The notes below the pieces were generated by a model. The model saw only the letters and a list, made by a program, of their open reading frames with translations. It did not search any database and was not told the origin of the DNA. The translations under genes and the position numbers were made by a program. DNA of 64,000 nucleotides. It comes from Loxodes magnus (lineage: Eukaryota > Ciliophora > Karyorelictea > Loxodida > Loxodidae). Positions 1-11,759 of the stretch are shown one piece after another. The number at the start of each line of letters is the position of its first letter. Position 1 is the stretch's first letter. The DNA lies in contig CAMPDV010000919.1 of assembly GCA_946699065.1 (NCBI GenBank), positions 101,052 to 165,051 of the forward strand, given 5' to 3'.

Positions 1-1390
1 AAGCTATTTGCAAGATGAAAACTATTCAGAATATTAAAGGATGGTGCGCTAATGAAGTGCTACACCGCCTAACTAAGCCTAGTAGAAATTCAAGACAAAC
101 TAATGGAGACAAGCTGATAGAATAGGTCAGATGGCTGACTACTAAGGCTTTAAAAAAGCTTTTTAACTTTATTATAAAAAATTAATAAATATTATAGAAA
201 TAAAGGTTATAATATGAAAATTTTATAAATTATAGAAAATGCCATAAAGGCTTTAAGAAGTTTTTTACTCCATCTTCTTGATACAGGAGAGAAAAGCCAG
301 AAACATCTCTTCTTTAGCATATACCTTAGCTTTAATTATCTCAAACTTCTTAATATGCTCAATTTACTAGCAAGGAAGAAAATTAGAAATTTAAGAAACA
401 ACTCGCACATTAATCTCTTGTGCAAATTCCTCCATAAAAAGTAAATACTAGTATATCTCAATGAATGAGACTGAAAAAATTTATAGAAGTATAAAATAAT
501 GTCAGAAGAATCAACATCGCAAAATTCACTATAAATGAGTCCTTAATCACCTTGATTAAGATAAAATCTTTATATTAGAATAGAAAAAATGTTCAAAATC
601 ATCTTCAGATTAATAAGAACTGTCGTTGATTTTAATTAACAGTTGAAAATTTTAATGTATGAGATTGAAAGTCATGATAAGGATGGAAATTACATAATTT
701 TCTAACTCTAAATAAAAGTTTGAAACTAAAATAGAAGAAATAGATAGCTATCTATTAATGATGGTTCAATAAAGTGTAAAATAAACCAAAAAATTTAATT
801 AAGATGAATATTTAAAAAAATAGAGACAGCTTAAATAATTTGGCAATAAAATCGACTAAATAAGTTAACTAAACGATTCCAATGAAATTTACATTAAGTA
901 ATATAAAGAAGGAAAAAAAATTTAAAAGATATTTCTTTTTTATATATAATAGAGACTAGTGATATAACGTAACTGATTTAAACAATATTTGAGAATATAA
1001 AATAATAAAACTCGGAAGGAAATTATGAGACTTGTTTGAGATTAACAAGAATATGATTTACAGAAAATTAAGAATATACAAAGAAAATACTTGTTCAAGT
1101 ATCAATAAAAATTAAAAAAATAATTAATTTACTAAAATATTTTATTAAATACTTAAGAAAAAAGTTTGCAAAATTTGATTTGATGTTAGAGATAAAGTAT
1201 TAAAAAGATTTTTAAATTAAGAGATTAGCATTAAATACAGATCGAAAAATGAAATTATATACCAGATGAATAAAGATTTATTTAAAAAATGGCAAGAAAA
1301 TAAAATAGAATAAAAATAAAATAAATAATAATAAAATGCTTATGATATTTTAAATAAAGGAATTTAATAAGAGTATAATTGTTTTTAAAT
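1..1390. other. AT-rich stretch, possible weak coding on plus strand
   Basis: The first ~55 bases are the end of the ORF1-like gene that is seen complete at 58214-58952. After it, plus-strand sequence from about 487 (an ATG with a Ser/Gln-rich start) to about 1340 is A-rich and can be read as a basic protein. No motif was recognised, and an open frame means little in this genetic code. I do not call a gene here. Confidence 0.3.
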
Positions 1391-1399
1391 TATAATTTA

Positions 1400-2299
1400 T
1401 TATTATTATATAATCAAAATTAATATAAATAAATTTTGCTCATTTTCTAGGATTCTCAGAGCATTCTATTCTGATACACGTATTTTTTTTCGTGGTTGGA
1501 ATCTCTCCAATTTCTACATCAATCTTCTCTAACATTCTATTTCTGGATCATTATATTATTTTCTCTTATAGATAATTCCCTTTTAGTTACAAAGCATCTT
1601 TCTATATTTTTGGAATAGTTTCTTTTCTAATTTATTTTTTTCTTCTCAGTAAGTTTTTTATATTTTCAAAATAAATAAAATTATAGTAAGAGATGTTTTT
1701 CACATCTAAAGAAGCAGTAACTCTTCTTTTTTTATTTATTTTTTTAATTATTTTGAATATTAAGAATCAGTGAATTTATTAATTCCATCTTGACTTCTAA
1801 TAATATCGGGACTATTCTACAATCTTTGTTTAAGCTTTGTTCAATTTTATGTTAAGTTTTTATTAATTTTCTATTAATTCTTTTAATTTTAATTTGATCA
1901 TTATTGCTTCTATTATTAGGTCTATTTTTGACCACTCTAGTCTTGAGATTCGCTTCGAAGATCTTTAATTCTCTCTTCTAAGACATGAATGATTTTTATA
2001 TTTTCTTGTATGTTTAGATTTTCTAATTGAGCTTTATTGTCCTTTTTCAGTCTTTTAACCTCTTCCAAGATATCCAGTATTACTTTGACTAGTTGTTCAA
2101 AACTTGTCTACTCCGTTATTGGGAGTTGCGATAATTCTTTCTATAATATATTTTTTGCCTATTTCCTAGGCTTTTCTTCAGAAGTAGCAGCTTTGATTGC
2201 ATGAATACCTTCTTGTCTGATTTTTCCTAGTCTTGTATATTCTAGGATGCCTCTTACTCCTAATTTTGGAATAGGAAATCTTTATCATATTCCTGCCAT
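1400..2299 (-). pseudogene. Gag-like ORF1 remnant (ORF1-only retroelement), copy A
   Basis: Read from the ATG at 2299 downward with TAA/TAG as Gln, the protein contains the family block SEEKPRKQ near residue 45. A coiled coil follows (FEQLVKVILDILEEVKRLKK) as in the intact member at 13124-14029. The zinc-knuckle region near 1700 is damaged: EKH is kept but the cysteine spacing is wrong. The C-terminal part matches the basic tail seen at 54600-55035 (YWEEKN, YRK). The 3' side ends in an ATT-rich run near 1400, as in other members. It probably bound nucleic acid in a retroelement RNP. Now it is broken. Confidence 0.65.
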
Positions 2300-2602
2300 T
2301 TTTAACTCATATTTTATTAAAATTGATCACATAAGATTTATCATGCTCTTAATATTTAAGATAACTAGGTTGAATTTAATAATTTAAATGCCTTAACTTT
2401 ACAAATTAAAATAGTGATTAAGGAGCAAATTAATTTATAATAGTCTAGTATCTTAAAGAATATTAATATATTCTTTAACTAAAGCATTTTTAATTAGTTA
2501 TATAATTTTCTTCAATTACATGTAATATGAAAGAATTAATTTAGCATAGATTTATTAATATTTATATACTTGTAGATAAATCATGTTGTTTACTACTTTT
2601 AT

Positions 2603-4351
2603 TCAAATTAAAATTTAATCATTCTTTTAAATTTCTTTTGGTTTCCCTTTCATATCTCTCTGAAAATATTCGAAGTAAAAATAAAACTGCAGCATTTCTT
2701 AGTTCTTTTAGATCCAGTTCCTCATCAATGCTTTTTTTATATTTGCAATAAAATATCGAAAATCAGTTTCTATGTAGTATAAAGGTCCCCCGAAAGGAGC
2801 TCAAAGTTCCGCACATCGATTTACTCAAAAAATTTTATTGTTATCTTTATTAACCATTCATTTATTCTCTAAAATAGGGAATTGAGAAATATTACGAAAT
2901 TATATATCTTTAAAATTTTTTTTGTTTTATAGCACGTTTAAAATATCCTAAAAGATTTAGAATTATTGTCATTATTACTATTGAGGAAATTAAATTGTTA
3001 AATTGGTTTACTTTTTTCATAAGTTATAAAATTTCGTAAATCTATCTTTAAAGATGCAGTTTTTTTTCTGATAATCAAATAAGCAAAAATCAAGCATATA
3101 GTAGTTTTATACATTATTTCTTATTTATTCTAGTTTTTCTTTAGTTTTGCTATATTCTGTCTCTTCTTATTTTATATTCTCATATCACTCTTTTTACTTT
3201 TGAAATGTTTATAGTCACTATGGAATTTCTTACTTATTTTAATATAAGTCTTGTTTCCATAGAGTTTTTATTTTAAGTTCAATAGAATTATTGAAAGTTT
3301 ATAAATATTAGTTATCCCAATTGAATTCAAAAAATACTAAAGTATAATCAAGTTCATTATCAAAGACATTTTGCTAAATTGTTAAATTTCATATTGTTTG
3401 CCATTAGTTATCATACTTAAAAATAGGCTTTTGACTGTATTTTATATTAATCAAAATCAGTATGAATTACAAAATAAATGCAAATAGTATAAAATCATAC
3501 AAAAAGTTATGTTCTTTATTGCTTGTATCCTTTTCCTTTTCATTTTCTGGCTAAGAAATAATGTATCCTACACCAAATATTTTTATTTTTAATTTAATTA
3601 ATCTATCTAAAATTTAACCTGCTGTAGGTCTTTCATCTGGATTTTCCTTTATACAATCTTATAAAAAGATATAATCTTATGATATTATATCTTAAAATAA
3701 GAAATAGGCTATTTTTCCAAAGCTATAAATATCATTTTTTTCAAATATTTAAGGAGGATTTAATTCTAAATCAGGAGCATGATAATTTTCAGTTATAACT
3801 GTAAAAGGGCTATTCTATCCTTGCTTTACCGAATAATCAAAATTGCATATTTTAGCATTAAAATTACTATCTAATAAAATGTTTCCAGGCTTTAAATCTC
3901 TATGAATTATTTACTTTGAATGCAGATATTATATTCCTTTTGCTACATCAATCAATATATCAAGGATTAATTTTTCTTTTTCTTAGGCATTTATTATTTG
4001 TTTTATTTCATCTATGCAATTTTCTAACGATCCTTTATTTTATAAAGGAGAAACTAAATATAATTTATTTTAGTGAAAGCAGTATCCATAAAGACTAAGA
4101 ATATTAGGATGGCTAAGTATTGCATGATTTTTAATTCCTTCTAAGGATTTTATAATTTCTTCCTTTCTTTCTAAAACTTTTATGGCTAAAGGTTATCCGT
4201 AAACTTTACCCTCAAAAATTATTCCATTTTCTCCTTCATATATATTTTTATTTTCCTCTATTTAAATCTATTCAATAGGAAATTCTTTAATAATACCAAG
4301 TTGAGCTAGGTCTCTTAAGCCGCTGAGATAAATTTCTTAATTCTGTGCCAT
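2603..4351 (-). CDS. Membrane-anchored protein kinase-like protein (probable pseudokinase), copy A
   Basis: One uninterrupted frame of 582 codons runs from ATG 4351 to TGA 2603, with TAA/TAG as Gln and internal TGA as Trp. Kinase domain is residues ~30-255: Lys58 in LAIKVL, catalytic loop [10 protein letters not shown] (150-157) and a DIYSFG helix (207-212). Three hallmark positions are degraded relative to the intact paralogue at 50928-52637. The first glycine of the loop is Tyr38, the DFG Asp is Asn170 (NFD), and APE is APD. A membrane segment lies at ~283-303, followed by a ~280-residue tail with a Lys/Glu/Gln-rich stretch and a conserved block with PFGGPLYY and [12 protein letters not shown]. 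The kinase fold is secure. Loss of catalysis is inferred. TGA 2603 is chosen as stop because similarity to the paralogues ends there. Confidence 0.85.
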
Positions 4352-4419
4352 TATAATAATTTTAGATTTAGACTAATATAAATAAATAGGATTAGATTTA
4401 ATTAATTTATAATATAATA

Positions 4420-5133
4420 TTTATCTATTTACTCTAGCATTTTTACTATTTTTGAATGCATCTAAAACTTAGCTATTAATGAATATATTTTTCTTAAGAA
4501 TAATTTAAAAGACAAAAGTTTTATTTGGTTGTAGGTTTATTTTAGTGAGTGGATTATAATTAAGAAAATAGTAAAAGTTAATATTATTTAATTAAGAATA
4601 ATTATGTTTATTCTTATAGCTTAGAAAGCTTTTATTCATTACTCTAATTGAATTTTCTTTTAGCGCTAACTTTATTTTTACTAGCATGTAAGTGGTCACT
4701 CATTTTATTTTTTAAACTAATGACAAACTTTTGAATTAAAGGTTTTTCTTATTTAAGAAAATGTAAAATTTGATTATTTAGATGTTTGTTAAAAATTTGG
4801 AAAGCATAGAATATTGTTACTAGACTTGTATATTTGTTAATACTTAGATTGTTATAATTGATAGAATTTGAAATAAGTTTAGCTACTAAATAACTTGTAT
4901 TTATTTAATTTGATAGTATTTTTTAAGGTTTAAGAATATTGCATTAAATATAAGAACTTATGTGTCAGGGTACTTTTATTATGTTTTGGTACTTGTTATT
5001 TAGTTATTATTTTTTGGATTAAAAGCATTTTGTTGATAATAATTGATAGATTGTGTTTAGTTAGTTAATGATTTATATATCTAATATTTATATATTGCTA
5101 TGATTTTTTATATAAATAAATAAATTTGATTAT
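4420..5133. other. AT-rich intergenic sequence
   Basis: Between the kinase start and the hairpin at 5134 I see only AT-rich sequence. About 65 bases upstream of the kinase ATG are shared with the kinase pseudogene at 41115-42830 and then diverge, which marks the edge of the ancestral gene duplication. Confidence 0.6.
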
Positions 5134-5166
5134 AGAGCGCGTAGCACCTCGTTGGTGCGCAGCTCT
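5134..5166 (-). repeat. Shared 3' hairpin module with ATTT tail
   Basis: On the minus strand this reads AGAGCTGCGCACC-loop-GGTGCTACGCGCTCT, an imperfect stem-loop, followed by TATAATCAA and an (ATTT)n run. The same module ends the short elements at 9.5, 22.8, 37.0, 53.3, 55.05 and 55.8 kb. Here it lies just 3' of a TGA at 5179-5181 that closes an acidic protein end, so it may mark the end of a LINE-like or Helitron-like element. Confidence 0.8.
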
Positions 5167-5178
5167 TTAATAAATGTT

Positions 5179-5870
5179 TCAATACATGTTTATTTCTTCA
5201 AGTAAGTCTTCAGGTAATAAAAATTCTTCTCTTATTAGTTCCATATTTTCATCATTTTCTTCTTCATTATCTCTTGTTCTTCTGTCTTCTATCTATCTAC
5301 ATTTTATTGATTCTTTGTTACAAGCGTCCATTATTTTTTCTTACATAATTTGCTAATTTTCGTTTCTAATTATTTTCTTCTTAATCAAGCTTTTATAAAC
5401 TCATAAAAATTATCCTTTTCCTGCTCTATAATCTTTTCCTATTTCTTTTTTTCATTCAATTTTCTTTTCTAAGTATCCTTTTTTCTTTAATCTAATATGT
5501 TTTTGATATTATCTTTTATTATCAAGTCAGTTTTAGCTCTTTTTTACTCTTCTTAGGTTTTAATGAATTTTTAGAATTTTGCCGTACCTCATATTATATC
5601 AAATAGTTCATTCCTTGTCTCTCTACTCCTATTGTTCTTAACTTTCAAATACATATTTATCTACTTTCTTTGTATTCTGAGCATTTTTCTATGATATGCC
5701 TTTCGTTTTCTCTTATTACTGAGCTTGCTTATTTCATCTATTATTATTCAGTTTATATTTTTTAGTTAATTTTATTTTTCGTTAATTACTTTTTATGTTA
5801 AATCTTAAAATTTACAACTTATTAGCAGATTAAATAAAGAATATACAGTTACTCCATCAATTACTTTTGA
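5179..5870 (-). CDS. C-terminal coding fragment, unassigned element protein
   Basis: The minus strand reads as a strongly charged protein ending in an acidic run (MELIREEFLLPEDLLEEI) and TGA at 5179, 12 bases before the shared hairpin. Basic Lys-rich sequence precedes it. The ending resembles the acidic end of the LINE ORF2 at 20.9 kb (EELLEEFLEEN), so a LINE ORF2 C-terminus is possible. It could equally be the end of the Helitron-like gene lying upstream. The 5' boundary is a guess. Confidence 0.4.
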
Positions 5871-5899
5871 AGCTTTAACAGTTGTTGCACATTTTATTA

Positions 5900-7840
5900 G
5901 TTCATTTTTCAATAAAATTTATTCTATTTATTTAATTCGAAACATTTTCCAGTATCAACAGATTCTAGTAATAATAATCTACATTAAATTTTATTTTATA
6001 TGCATTTTTAAATATATTATGAGTTATTAACTTTCTGATAATGTTATTATGTCTTCTACTTGAAATTAAGTTAACTTTTATTATTTATTTTTCTATTTTA
6101 AAATTCAATTTTATTTTTTAAACATTTTTTCGTAATCATGTTATGTTTTTACTCATTTACTTATTTTGATAGTTTTAAATCAAAATTTTAAAATTCAGAA
6201 CATATTAAAAAATTTTCTAACTTTTCTTCATCCATCAAATCTTTTTATTAGGTATTTTCTTCTACTTTTTTACAAATATTTTTAAATGGTTTTTATACAA
6301 AATTTTAATATTATGTTTAAAATAGATATGGATAATTGAACTTAAATTTTTAAAACTACTGACTATTTTCATATTAGCTTCATAATTAAATTTTTTGTTC
6401 TTTAGTTAAATTATTATTTTCTTATAAATTTTAACAATTTTGTAGTTTTCAAGCTTTAAATAATAATAGATTTCTTTAAGCTATTTAATTTTTAACATGT
6501 TAATCATTATTATTTTCTTAAATATACGGCATAGGTAGCACTATATTTTATCAACAATTTTATTTCTTTATACTATTTTTATTTTTTTATTTAAAAGTTT
6601 ATGCAAAACTCGTAACATGTCATTTTTTCTAAACGTGTAAATTTTTAAGAATATTTAAATTAAGTTGGTTTATGTTAATTTTACATTCTTTAAGCATAAT
6701 AATCGATAATTGTTTTATTTAGAATCAAAGAATTATTATCACTTTAATTATAATAATTTGCAGTTTAATTATTGTTAAAATTCATGTATTTTCTTCATTT
6801 TTTAAATTAATTTATTTCGTGTTTTCTCAAATAAATTTAATTTTATTATTTAGCGAGAACATCCAAAATTTTTTCTTTTATCTAAATTTTGCATTATTCC
6901 CGAAAAATATAGGATTTGATTACTCCTGTTAATTAAATTTTAATTAACAATTAATTACAAGTGCTAATTTTCTTTTAACTAATTATTAGTAAATAACTAT
7001 TGTCATGTTTGTGTTATTTGTTTATAAAACTTAAATAAATATTATTCTATTTAGTTTTCTTATAAAACTAATTAAACCTAGCAATTAGCTCTTCAAAATT
7101 ACAGTAAAGGTCTTAATAGATTTTTTAATTACTTTTTGTTAAAAAATATATATTATATTTGCTACTAAATATTTTGTTTGTAATGATTTCAATTACTAAT
7201 TAAGTTTTTTTATTATTTTTTAATTGAAATCTTCTTTTTCATTTTTTTTTTCTTCTTTATAATTCATTATTGCATTTATGTTTCTACACAAATTATAAAA
7301 TATTAAATAAATTTTAATCTCTATTTTAAATTTAAAATTTATAGAATTTATCTATACAAGGATTTATTTTTTTACTACTTTACTGATTTTTATTGTTTTA
7401 ATTGGTACTTCAGAATCAAATAGCAAATAATATAATTTTTCTAGCTTTAATTTAGTTATTTATTTTTTCTTTATTAATTCTTTTAAATCATTAATATGTT
7501 CGTTTTCTTCTTTACTCAAATATTTTTATTTAATTATTTATTTCTAATTATTCTAAACAAATTTTAACTTCATTTCCTTAAATAGCATATTAATTCTATT
7601 CGAAACAATCTAAGTAGTTTTTTAATTTTATTAAATATGTTCTGGCGTTCTATTATTAAAATTTAAATTAAATCAATCTATTTCAAACCATTATTATAAG
7701 GTGTTTAAAATTAATTATACTAAAATATCAAAATAACTACTAACTAAATGCGAAGTTAATTAAAATATTTATTTTATTGTAAGTATTTCTTATTAAATTT
7801 TATTTAAACTAAAAATATTTTTAAATTAAAAATCATGAAT
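5900..7840 (-). other. Very AT-rich decayed sequence, probably the 3' half of the Helitron-like gene
   Basis: T-rich on the plus strand, as the coding parts on either side are. Short charged stretches can be read on the minus strand (for example KEENEHINDLKELIKKK near 7490), but frames change repeatedly. I could not find the HUH (H-x-H) or two-Tyr Rep motifs, or helicase Walker motifs. Treated as eroded transposon sequence. Confidence 0.35.
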
Positions 7841-10800
7841 CAGCATATGTCTATGTAATAAATAAAGTTGCAGTTCCTTTTACTTTTTACAATTACATTA
7901 ATTCGATATTTTTCGCTTTCCAGAAAATTTACTTCCTAAAATTATATTTTTATAACTAAAAATTTAATTAGAATATTTTCTAAAATCTTATCTTAATAAT
8001 TACTTAAGTTATTCCAATGTAAAATTTTAATTTAATTATTATGTTTTAACATATAAGCTCAAATGTTTTTCGAGTTATGTTTAAAATTAAAAAAAATTAC
8101 AAAAATCTATAATTTTAAGCTAGATTAAATCTAAATGTATTTTTATTATTTATTTCAAAATTAAATCAAGTTGAAGGATTAAATGACTCACAATAATCAA
8201 CTTCTATTAATCTATTTTAACTAATCTGGTTTCCTAATCCTTATGGAAATAGAAAAGGAAATAATATTGTTGCTATATTTTATGCTGAAAAATTGCTTAT
8301 GAATTTTAAAAATTTAATTGTTCTTATTCAGATAAAAAACTTTATTTGATCTTTTATAAACTTTTAATCCAACTTTATTAATAATTGTTGTTTTAACTGC
8401 AAATTAATCAAAATTTACACCGTTTTCTCTATGAGTTGATTATTTTATTTTATTCTCTTAAATGGAATGCACTAAATTTTAATAAAGTTGATTATTTTTT
8501 CTGTTAAAATAATATTTTATGAGCTTTAGTTATTTTTTATTCTTAAATTTTCTCTATTGTTTCTTTTATTTAGTTAATATTTTAAACTGATTCATTTCTT
8601 TTATCTGATACTTATTTTTTTTATTTACATTAACTATATTTAGCCTTAAAATTTTTATAAAATTATAATTCTATTTAATTTATTTGAATGCTTAAAATTT
8701 TAATTCTTCTTTTTGTTCTTAAAAATCCTAGTATTATTTTATTAAATATTAAATTTTGTCATAATCTTATTATTCGTTCAAAAAAAATACATTAACCTAA
8801 TTATTACTAACTATTAATTTTTAAAAGGTTTATAAAATTCTATTTAAAAATGCAATCTTAAAATGATCTATTATTTTTTATTTATTAATAGCTTCATTAT
8901 TCTAATTTTTATCAACTGATATCAATTTTATAAGTTTATTAATCTTTTCCTGCAATAATTTATAAAATTTCTATTTCGTCTAAATTACGTGGAAAATTTT
9001 TGATAAGGTAAATAAATTTTATTAATTGCTAAAATTTGCCTATTATTTATTAGACTAAATTATCTTAAATAATTATTTGTAATTACGCATCGCTTCAAGT
9101 AATTGAAGGTTACTCGATTTGATTTAAATATCCTAATTCTAAAAAAATTTCATTCGGTATTATGTTGATTTTTTTTCCAAAGTTAAAAAGAAAATTTATT
9201 AATAGTTTATATTAGAGCACTATTTATATTTATTATAAAGCAAAGAGGGACGAGCAATCCTCAAACTGAAACTGACTTAAACTCTGGTACCAGGAAGTAC
9301 CATAGGTGAAGAACCAACAAAGAGAATACAAGATCGAAGAGGCATCAAGTAGCATTAATGACGAAAGATGCCAGATATTAAGGACTTTTTGGGTAGCATT
9401 CCGATCGCGGCCCTATTAAAGTTATATTCACAAGGGAATGTTAGCACTGTGGAAAGACTTCAGCAATAGTTTTTTTCAACATTAAAAATCTTTATAAAAG
9501 AGCTACACACCATTGAGGTGCTACGTGCTCTATAATCTCATTTATTTATCATAATTTCAAATCGTTTTTGCTTTACATAATTTACAATTTTTATTTTTAA
9601 ACTCTTTTTAACATTTTTAGCAAAATTAATTTTCAATATTTCTATCTTTTATTTGGGTTTCTTCGCAACCCAGACATTTATAAAGATTAACATTTTCTAA
9701 AGCACGAGTAAAATATTCAAAACCAGAAGCATATATAAATTAATGCCTTGAAAAATTTTCGTTCTAAACTTGAAAATATTATTATTTATTTATTTTTAAT
9801 TTATTTAAAACATCTTTGCTTAACTTATTTATTTATTATTTTATTTAAATATTTTGCTAATCAATAACTATTGACTCATTTTTCTTTGATTGCTTGAGTT
9901 ATATTTTTACCTTTTAGAGCTATTAATTTTATTATAAGTATTATTATATTTAATAATTAATACTTTAAGTCTAACTATCTTTATTCTAAAAATAACTTTC
10001 TATTCTTTCTTAAATTTGATTTCAACATTATAAATATTTTCTTAATTTTTTTAATAATTTTATCTTTAAATGTTTTTACAATTTTATATTTTATAGTTTT
10101 CGATCTTTTAATCTTTTTTTAATCAAATCCACCACCTTTTCTTTTATTATTTGCTCTTTAAATATTTTAAATTTCAGATAAAGTTAGAAAATATTCTGTT
10201 TTTTACAACAATTTTTATAAATTTACTTTCCTTCAGTAAAATTAATCAAAAAACTGCTTCCATCTAACTTCTCATTAAACTAAATTCTGAATAAATAAAA
10301 CTAGTTTAAAATAGCTTCATCATAAGAAAAATTAAAAAAGTATTTTTTATTTAAGTTGTTAGCTGCTGCATTCTTAATACAGCCTTTTAATTTATTATGT
10401 TTTTTTGGTGGAGAACCTCCTCTTAGATTTTTTTTAAACTAAAGAAATAAATTTTTATTTAAAAATAAAATATCATGAAACATTAAATCTAAAGATTTTT
10501 ATAAATTAAACAAATAGTACGAATTTTCCAAAGTAGAACGAGATAAAATATAAGGTTCCCTAGCTCGGAATAAATATTTGGTATCGAAGTAAACATTAAA
10601 AAAACAAAATAGATCTGTAACTAAATTTGATTGTAACTAACTAATGGAAATAAAAAATTTACATACAAATCTTTTTAATTTTCTTTGTTATCTTGAAAAA
10701 TTACAATAAAAAGTTATTAATCTAAAGAAACAAATCAAATAAAAGTCTTATTTCTTATTAATATTAGTATCGGTCCAAAAGTAACTAGTAAAGTCAATTC
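7840..10800 (-). pseudogene. Helitron-like Rep/helicase protein, N-terminal half, decayed, copy 1
   Basis: Read on the minus strand from ~10800 in mixed frames. A conserved N-terminal region shared with copy 2 (FWTDTNINK, LKRF, RARE, LSRS) is followed by LRGGSPPKKHNKLKGC. A Cys-rich block comes next (CLGCEE..FCQKCQKEF..CKLC). Then IPNEIFLELGYLNQIEQ and NFPRNLDEIEI resemble the 'PPELQGLTQVEEMLI...INLPQ' region that precedes Helitron Rep domains. ATILFPFLFPQGLGNQ resembles the 'LFPTGKG' block. GTATLFITQTYADSW near 7850 resembles the Helitron_like_N signature TLFIT-T-NP-W. Several frameshifts are needed, and a SINE-like element interrupts the gene at 9237-9539. Family assignment is from remembered motifs, not a search. 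Confidence 0.55.
9237..9539 (+). mobile_element. SINE-like element, family A, inserted in the Helitron-like gene
   Basis: An island of more balanced composition in AT-rich sequence. It matches the element at 53036-53345 along its length (shared blocks around CTCTGGTACCAGG, GATACCAGATA and GCACTGTGGAAA) and ends in the shared hairpin (9499-9531). The flanks read ATTTATTAT (9228-9236) and ATTTATTTAT (9540-9549), a likely target-site duplication merging with an ATTT tail. Copy 2 of the host gene has the unoccupied site at about 39040-39058, so the insertion and its orientation are directly visible. Confidence 0.85.
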
Positions 10801-11470
10801 AAATAAAAAGTATTCTAATCAAAATGCTGCTTATTTAGAAACCAACAAATCTTAAAAAACTCCTAAAAAATCCTTTATGCGTTTTAAAATCTCCGCCCAC
10901 TAAAAAGGCATTTGAAAAGCCTAATTTGAATCTACAAAGTAACAAATAATCTTAAACGAGAACCCTTAAATAATTTATTAATCTTTGAAAAAACCGTTAG
11001 CAAGCCTAAAAAATATTACTAAAAATTAAATTAAACTATTATATAAAAGATTTAGACATCATTTAATTTAAACTACAAAATTTTTACATTTCTAATTTTT
11101 TTTGAGAAAAAAGATTGTTGAGATTCGTTAATTCAAATCTAAAAAACAAATTATAGAAAATTATTACAGAATTATAAGAAAACAAAGAAGAAAATAAAAT
11201 TGAAAGAAAAAATCGTTTTATTGCGCAAAAAAAATAAAATAATAAACTTTGATAAAATTAAACCCAAAAAATAAAAAAAAGGATATCGAAACTAAAAATA
11301 ATTTAATAAAAGATCGAAAAAGTAAAAAATTTAAAAGAAAAATTAAAAAAAAAATTTTTAATCCAAATAACTTATGGATTTTAATATTAGAAAAAAATTA
11401 AAAACTATAATCATGATCTAAAAAAAGAAAGTAAAAAAATTATTTGCAACAATATTTACAAAAAAATTAT
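10800..11470. other. 5' flank of the Helitron-like copy, shared with copy 2
   Basis: Moderately conserved with 40380-41050, including the block AAAAAACCGTTAGCAAG and several A-rich runs. Similarity stops at about 11470 and 41050. That common edge is the best estimate of the 5' limit of the duplicated unit. No coding signal was recognised. Confidence 0.45.
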
Positions 11471-11564
11471 AATTAAAAGCAATATTTCATACCACATTCA
11501 GTTATTATACTTATAAACGATGCGGCCTTTAATAACTTAATAACTAATTCATATTTAGAACGTA

Positions 11565-11750
11565 TTTAAGAAGACAAGAACATTGATTCAAGAATCGAGA
11601 ATAATTTTTGAAAAACATATTCCCCATTTGGAGAAGCTCACATGACTCATTGCTAGCTGAAATGACAACAAGAAGAATGAGAAATATTATATTTTAATAT
11701 TAAATATTAATATTGAAATAGCTTTGAGCCAACGAGGTGTGACTTATTCT
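11565..11750 (+). mobile_element. Short retroelement, family C, 5'-truncated copy
   Basis: Matches the 3' half of the element ending at 37045. The translated block HLEKLTWLI (TGA as Trp) followed by NKK is kept in both. It ends in a weakened form of the shared hairpin (GAGCCAACGAGGTGTGAC). The 5' half is missing, as expected for incomplete reverse transcription. Confidence 0.6.
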
Positions 11751-11759
11751 AAAATTATA

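Larger units (their letters stand above)
1..5092. repeat. Long direct repeat, copy A
   Basis: Bases 1-5092 match 58897-64000 in the same orientation. They differ only by scattered substitutions and single-base length changes in homopolymers, net 12 bases longer in the second copy. The block contains an ORF1-like remnant and a kinase gene, both on the minus strand. The match begins at the very first base of the window, in the middle of an ORF1-like gene, and continues to the last base, so neither outer boundary is visible. It may be a tandem or segmental duplication, two haplotypes joined in one contig, or the overlapping ends of a circular or repeated molecule. Confidence 0.95.

Noticed and set aside
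3916-4098. Standard-code ORFs of 60-94 codons throughout the window, for example here and at 62824
   Set aside because: They are antisense or out-of-frame shadows. This one lies opposite the kinase domain, and standard stops are sense codons here.
5134-5166. Shared hairpin as a Helitron terminus (hairpin plus CTRR)
   Set aside because: The sequence after the stem is TATAATC plus ATTT repeats without a constant CTRR. The family A insertion shows flanking repeats rather than precise A/T insertion. Kept only as an alternative.
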